Of a stretch of DNA of 22,087 nt, positions 21,693 through 22,087 are shown piece by piece; within the stretch, counting starts at the first letter, position 1; every line of letters starts with the position of its first letter. Under the pieces are notes generated by a model. It was not told the DNA's origin and did not search any database. It worked only from the letters and a program-made list of their open reading frames with translations. Location of the stretch: assembly GCA_028287225.1 (NCBI GenBank), contig JAQBPZ010000026.1, positions 1 through 22,087 on the forward strand. Reading direction: 5' to 3'. A program made the translations under genes and the position numbers. This DNA is from Gemmatimonadota bacterium. GTDB lineage: Bacteria; Gemmatimonadota; Gemmatimonadetes; Gemmatimonadales; Gemmatimonadaceae.

Positions 21693-21746
21693 GGTGTGGC
21701 CGTGGTGATGGTGCCCGTGGTGGGAGAGGGAGCCGGTGGTGCGCAT
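21663..21746 (-). CDS. hisL: Histidine operon leader peptide
   Basis: A 27-codon ORF starts at ATG 21746 and ends at TAG 21663. It encodes eight histidines, seven of them clustered at residues 9-17 (HHGHHHHGH), followed by TGRGEARVHG. It lies upstream of hisG on the same strand and ahead of an intrinsic terminator. This is the arrangement of enterobacterial hisL, where ribosome stalling at His codons under histidine shortage prevents terminator formation. The sequence is not homologous in detail and is recognised by its layout. The ORF is below usual gene-calling size. Only a weak TAGG lies upstream as a ribosome-binding site, and a promoter placed 7 bases from the ATG suggests a leaderless mRNA. 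Confidence 0.85.
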   Translation of the reverse strand: MRTTGSLSHHGHHHHGHTGRGEARVHG

Positions 21747-21752
21747 GGCTTC

Positions 21753-21782
21753 AACCTAGGGGAGGCACCCCGCTCCGGTCAA
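21753..21782 (-). promoter_or_regulatory. Predicted his operon promoter
   Basis: On the minus strand, TTGACC (21782-21777) is five of six to the sigma-70 -35 consensus. It is spaced 18 bases from TAGGTT (21758-21753), which keeps the three most conserved -10 bases. Transcription would begin near 21746-21747, at or next to the leader ATG. This is inference from consensus; the phylum's own promoter preferences may differ. Confidence 0.5.
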
Positions 21783-21856
21783 CCGCGCGGCGCGGGGTGT
21801 GCATCGGAGGATGGCATTCCCACTGAGGTGGCGGGACGAATTGCTTTGGCGGCCGC

Positions 21857-21874
21857 TTGTGAATAAATTCACAA
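21857..21874. promoter_or_regulatory. CRP/FNR-type dyad between divergent units
   Basis: TTGTGAAT-AA-ATTCACAA is a perfect dyad with 8-base arms and contains TGTGA-N6-TCACA, the pattern bound by CRP-family regulators. It lies about 75 bp upstream of the predicted his -35 and about 60 bp before the start of the right-edge lipoprotein gene. For that gene it overlaps a candidate -10 (TAAATT at 21864, with TTGCTT at 21841, spacer 17). Either an operator or an AT-rich promoter core would explain it. Confidence 0.5.
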
Positions 21875-21934
21875 TAGGTCGCGGGGCCCCGCGGCCACGT
21901 ACTTCACGATCAAGTTTTCTGGAGGTCTTCAGAC

Positions 21935-22087
21935 ATGCGGTTCTACGGAATTACGCTCCTCGCGAGCGCGGCAGTCCTTGGTGCCTGTGGCGGCGAGAAG
22001 CAGCCTGCGACGGACACGGCCGCCGCCAACGCGGCCGCCAGCCAGACCCCGGCCGCGACGAGCACGCCGTCCGCGGGCGCCCCGGCT
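21935..22087 (+). CDS. Lipoprotein, 5' part only (runs off the right edge)
   Basis: The first 51 codons show a lipoprotein signal: MRFYGITLLASAAVLGAC with lipobox LGAC (C18), then a GGEK and a low-complexity Ala/Thr/Pro linker. A GGAGG ribosome-binding site lies 9 bases before the ATG at 21935. The linker type is common in membrane-anchored cytochromes c and other exported proteins, but the functional domain lies beyond the window, so no function is assigned. It is divergent from the his operon, and the CRP-like dyad lies between them. Confidence 0.8.
   Translation, partial: MRFYGITLLASAAVLGACGGEKQPATDTAAANAAASQTPAATSTPSAGAPA

Overview
The window looks like a piece of a free-living, GC-rich, Gram-negative-type bacterial chromosome. 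Four predicted lipoproteins with lipoboxes, secreted M16 peptidases, a MurB and a complete histidine operon support this. My best guess is Gemmatimonadota. That is inference from the overall character of the proteins: a rhomboid with a DUF6576-like tail, an atypical MurB with a W-Q-N-L-H segment, very high GC and many starts without a Shine-Dalgarno site. No rRNA marker is present to confirm it. There are no tRNA or rRNA genes, no CRISPR array, and no recognisable transposase or phage gene.

Layout. A short edge fragment (1-38, minus) is followed by a two-gene minus unit (337-1294): a DUF421/YetF membrane protein and a one-pass membrane partner. Going plus are an M20 zinc-peptidase lipoprotein (1474-2844) and a small unknown protein (2876-3169). 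A gap (3170-3769) is filled by a nested inverted-repeat element. A minus run (3770-6324) encodes a VanX/DdpX-like dipeptidase, a dienelactone-hydrolase-like lipoprotein, an NfeD-like OB-fold membrane protein and a tiny zinc-ribbon membrane protein. A second nested palindrome (6371-6594) sits in the divergent gap. A plus operon (6724-9848) encodes an ArsC/Spx-fold protein without cysteine, an Uup-like ABC-F ATPase and a rhomboid protease. MurB (minus, 9947-10921) and a pair of M16 peptidase subunits (plus, 10940-13752) diverge from start codons only 18 bp apart.

The last third is a nine-gene histidine operon on the minus strand in the order hisG-hisD-hisC-hisH-hisA-hisB-hisF-hisN-hisIE (21526 down to 14009). 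It encodes every enzyme from ATP + PRPP to histidine. The fused HisIE supplies two steps, a long-form HisG carries its own regulatory domain, and an IMPase-type HisN acts as the phosphatase. Seven of the eight junctions are 4-base ATGA overlaps. The exception, hisB-hisF, is interrupted by 217 bp of palindromic repeat.

Upstream of hisG I read a histidine attenuator: a 27-codon leader ORF with eight His codons, a GC-rich hairpin followed by six U's, and a 9-bp competing pairing that overlaps the terminator stem. A promoter-like sequence is placed so that the leader peptide could be translated from a leaderless mRNA. A TGTGA-N6-TCACA dyad lies between this promoter and a divergent lipoprotein gene that runs off the right edge. 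The main points of interest are the attenuator, the two nested palindromic elements with a shared core, the second repeat family around the his genes, and the minicistrons bridging both junctions of the ABC-F operon.
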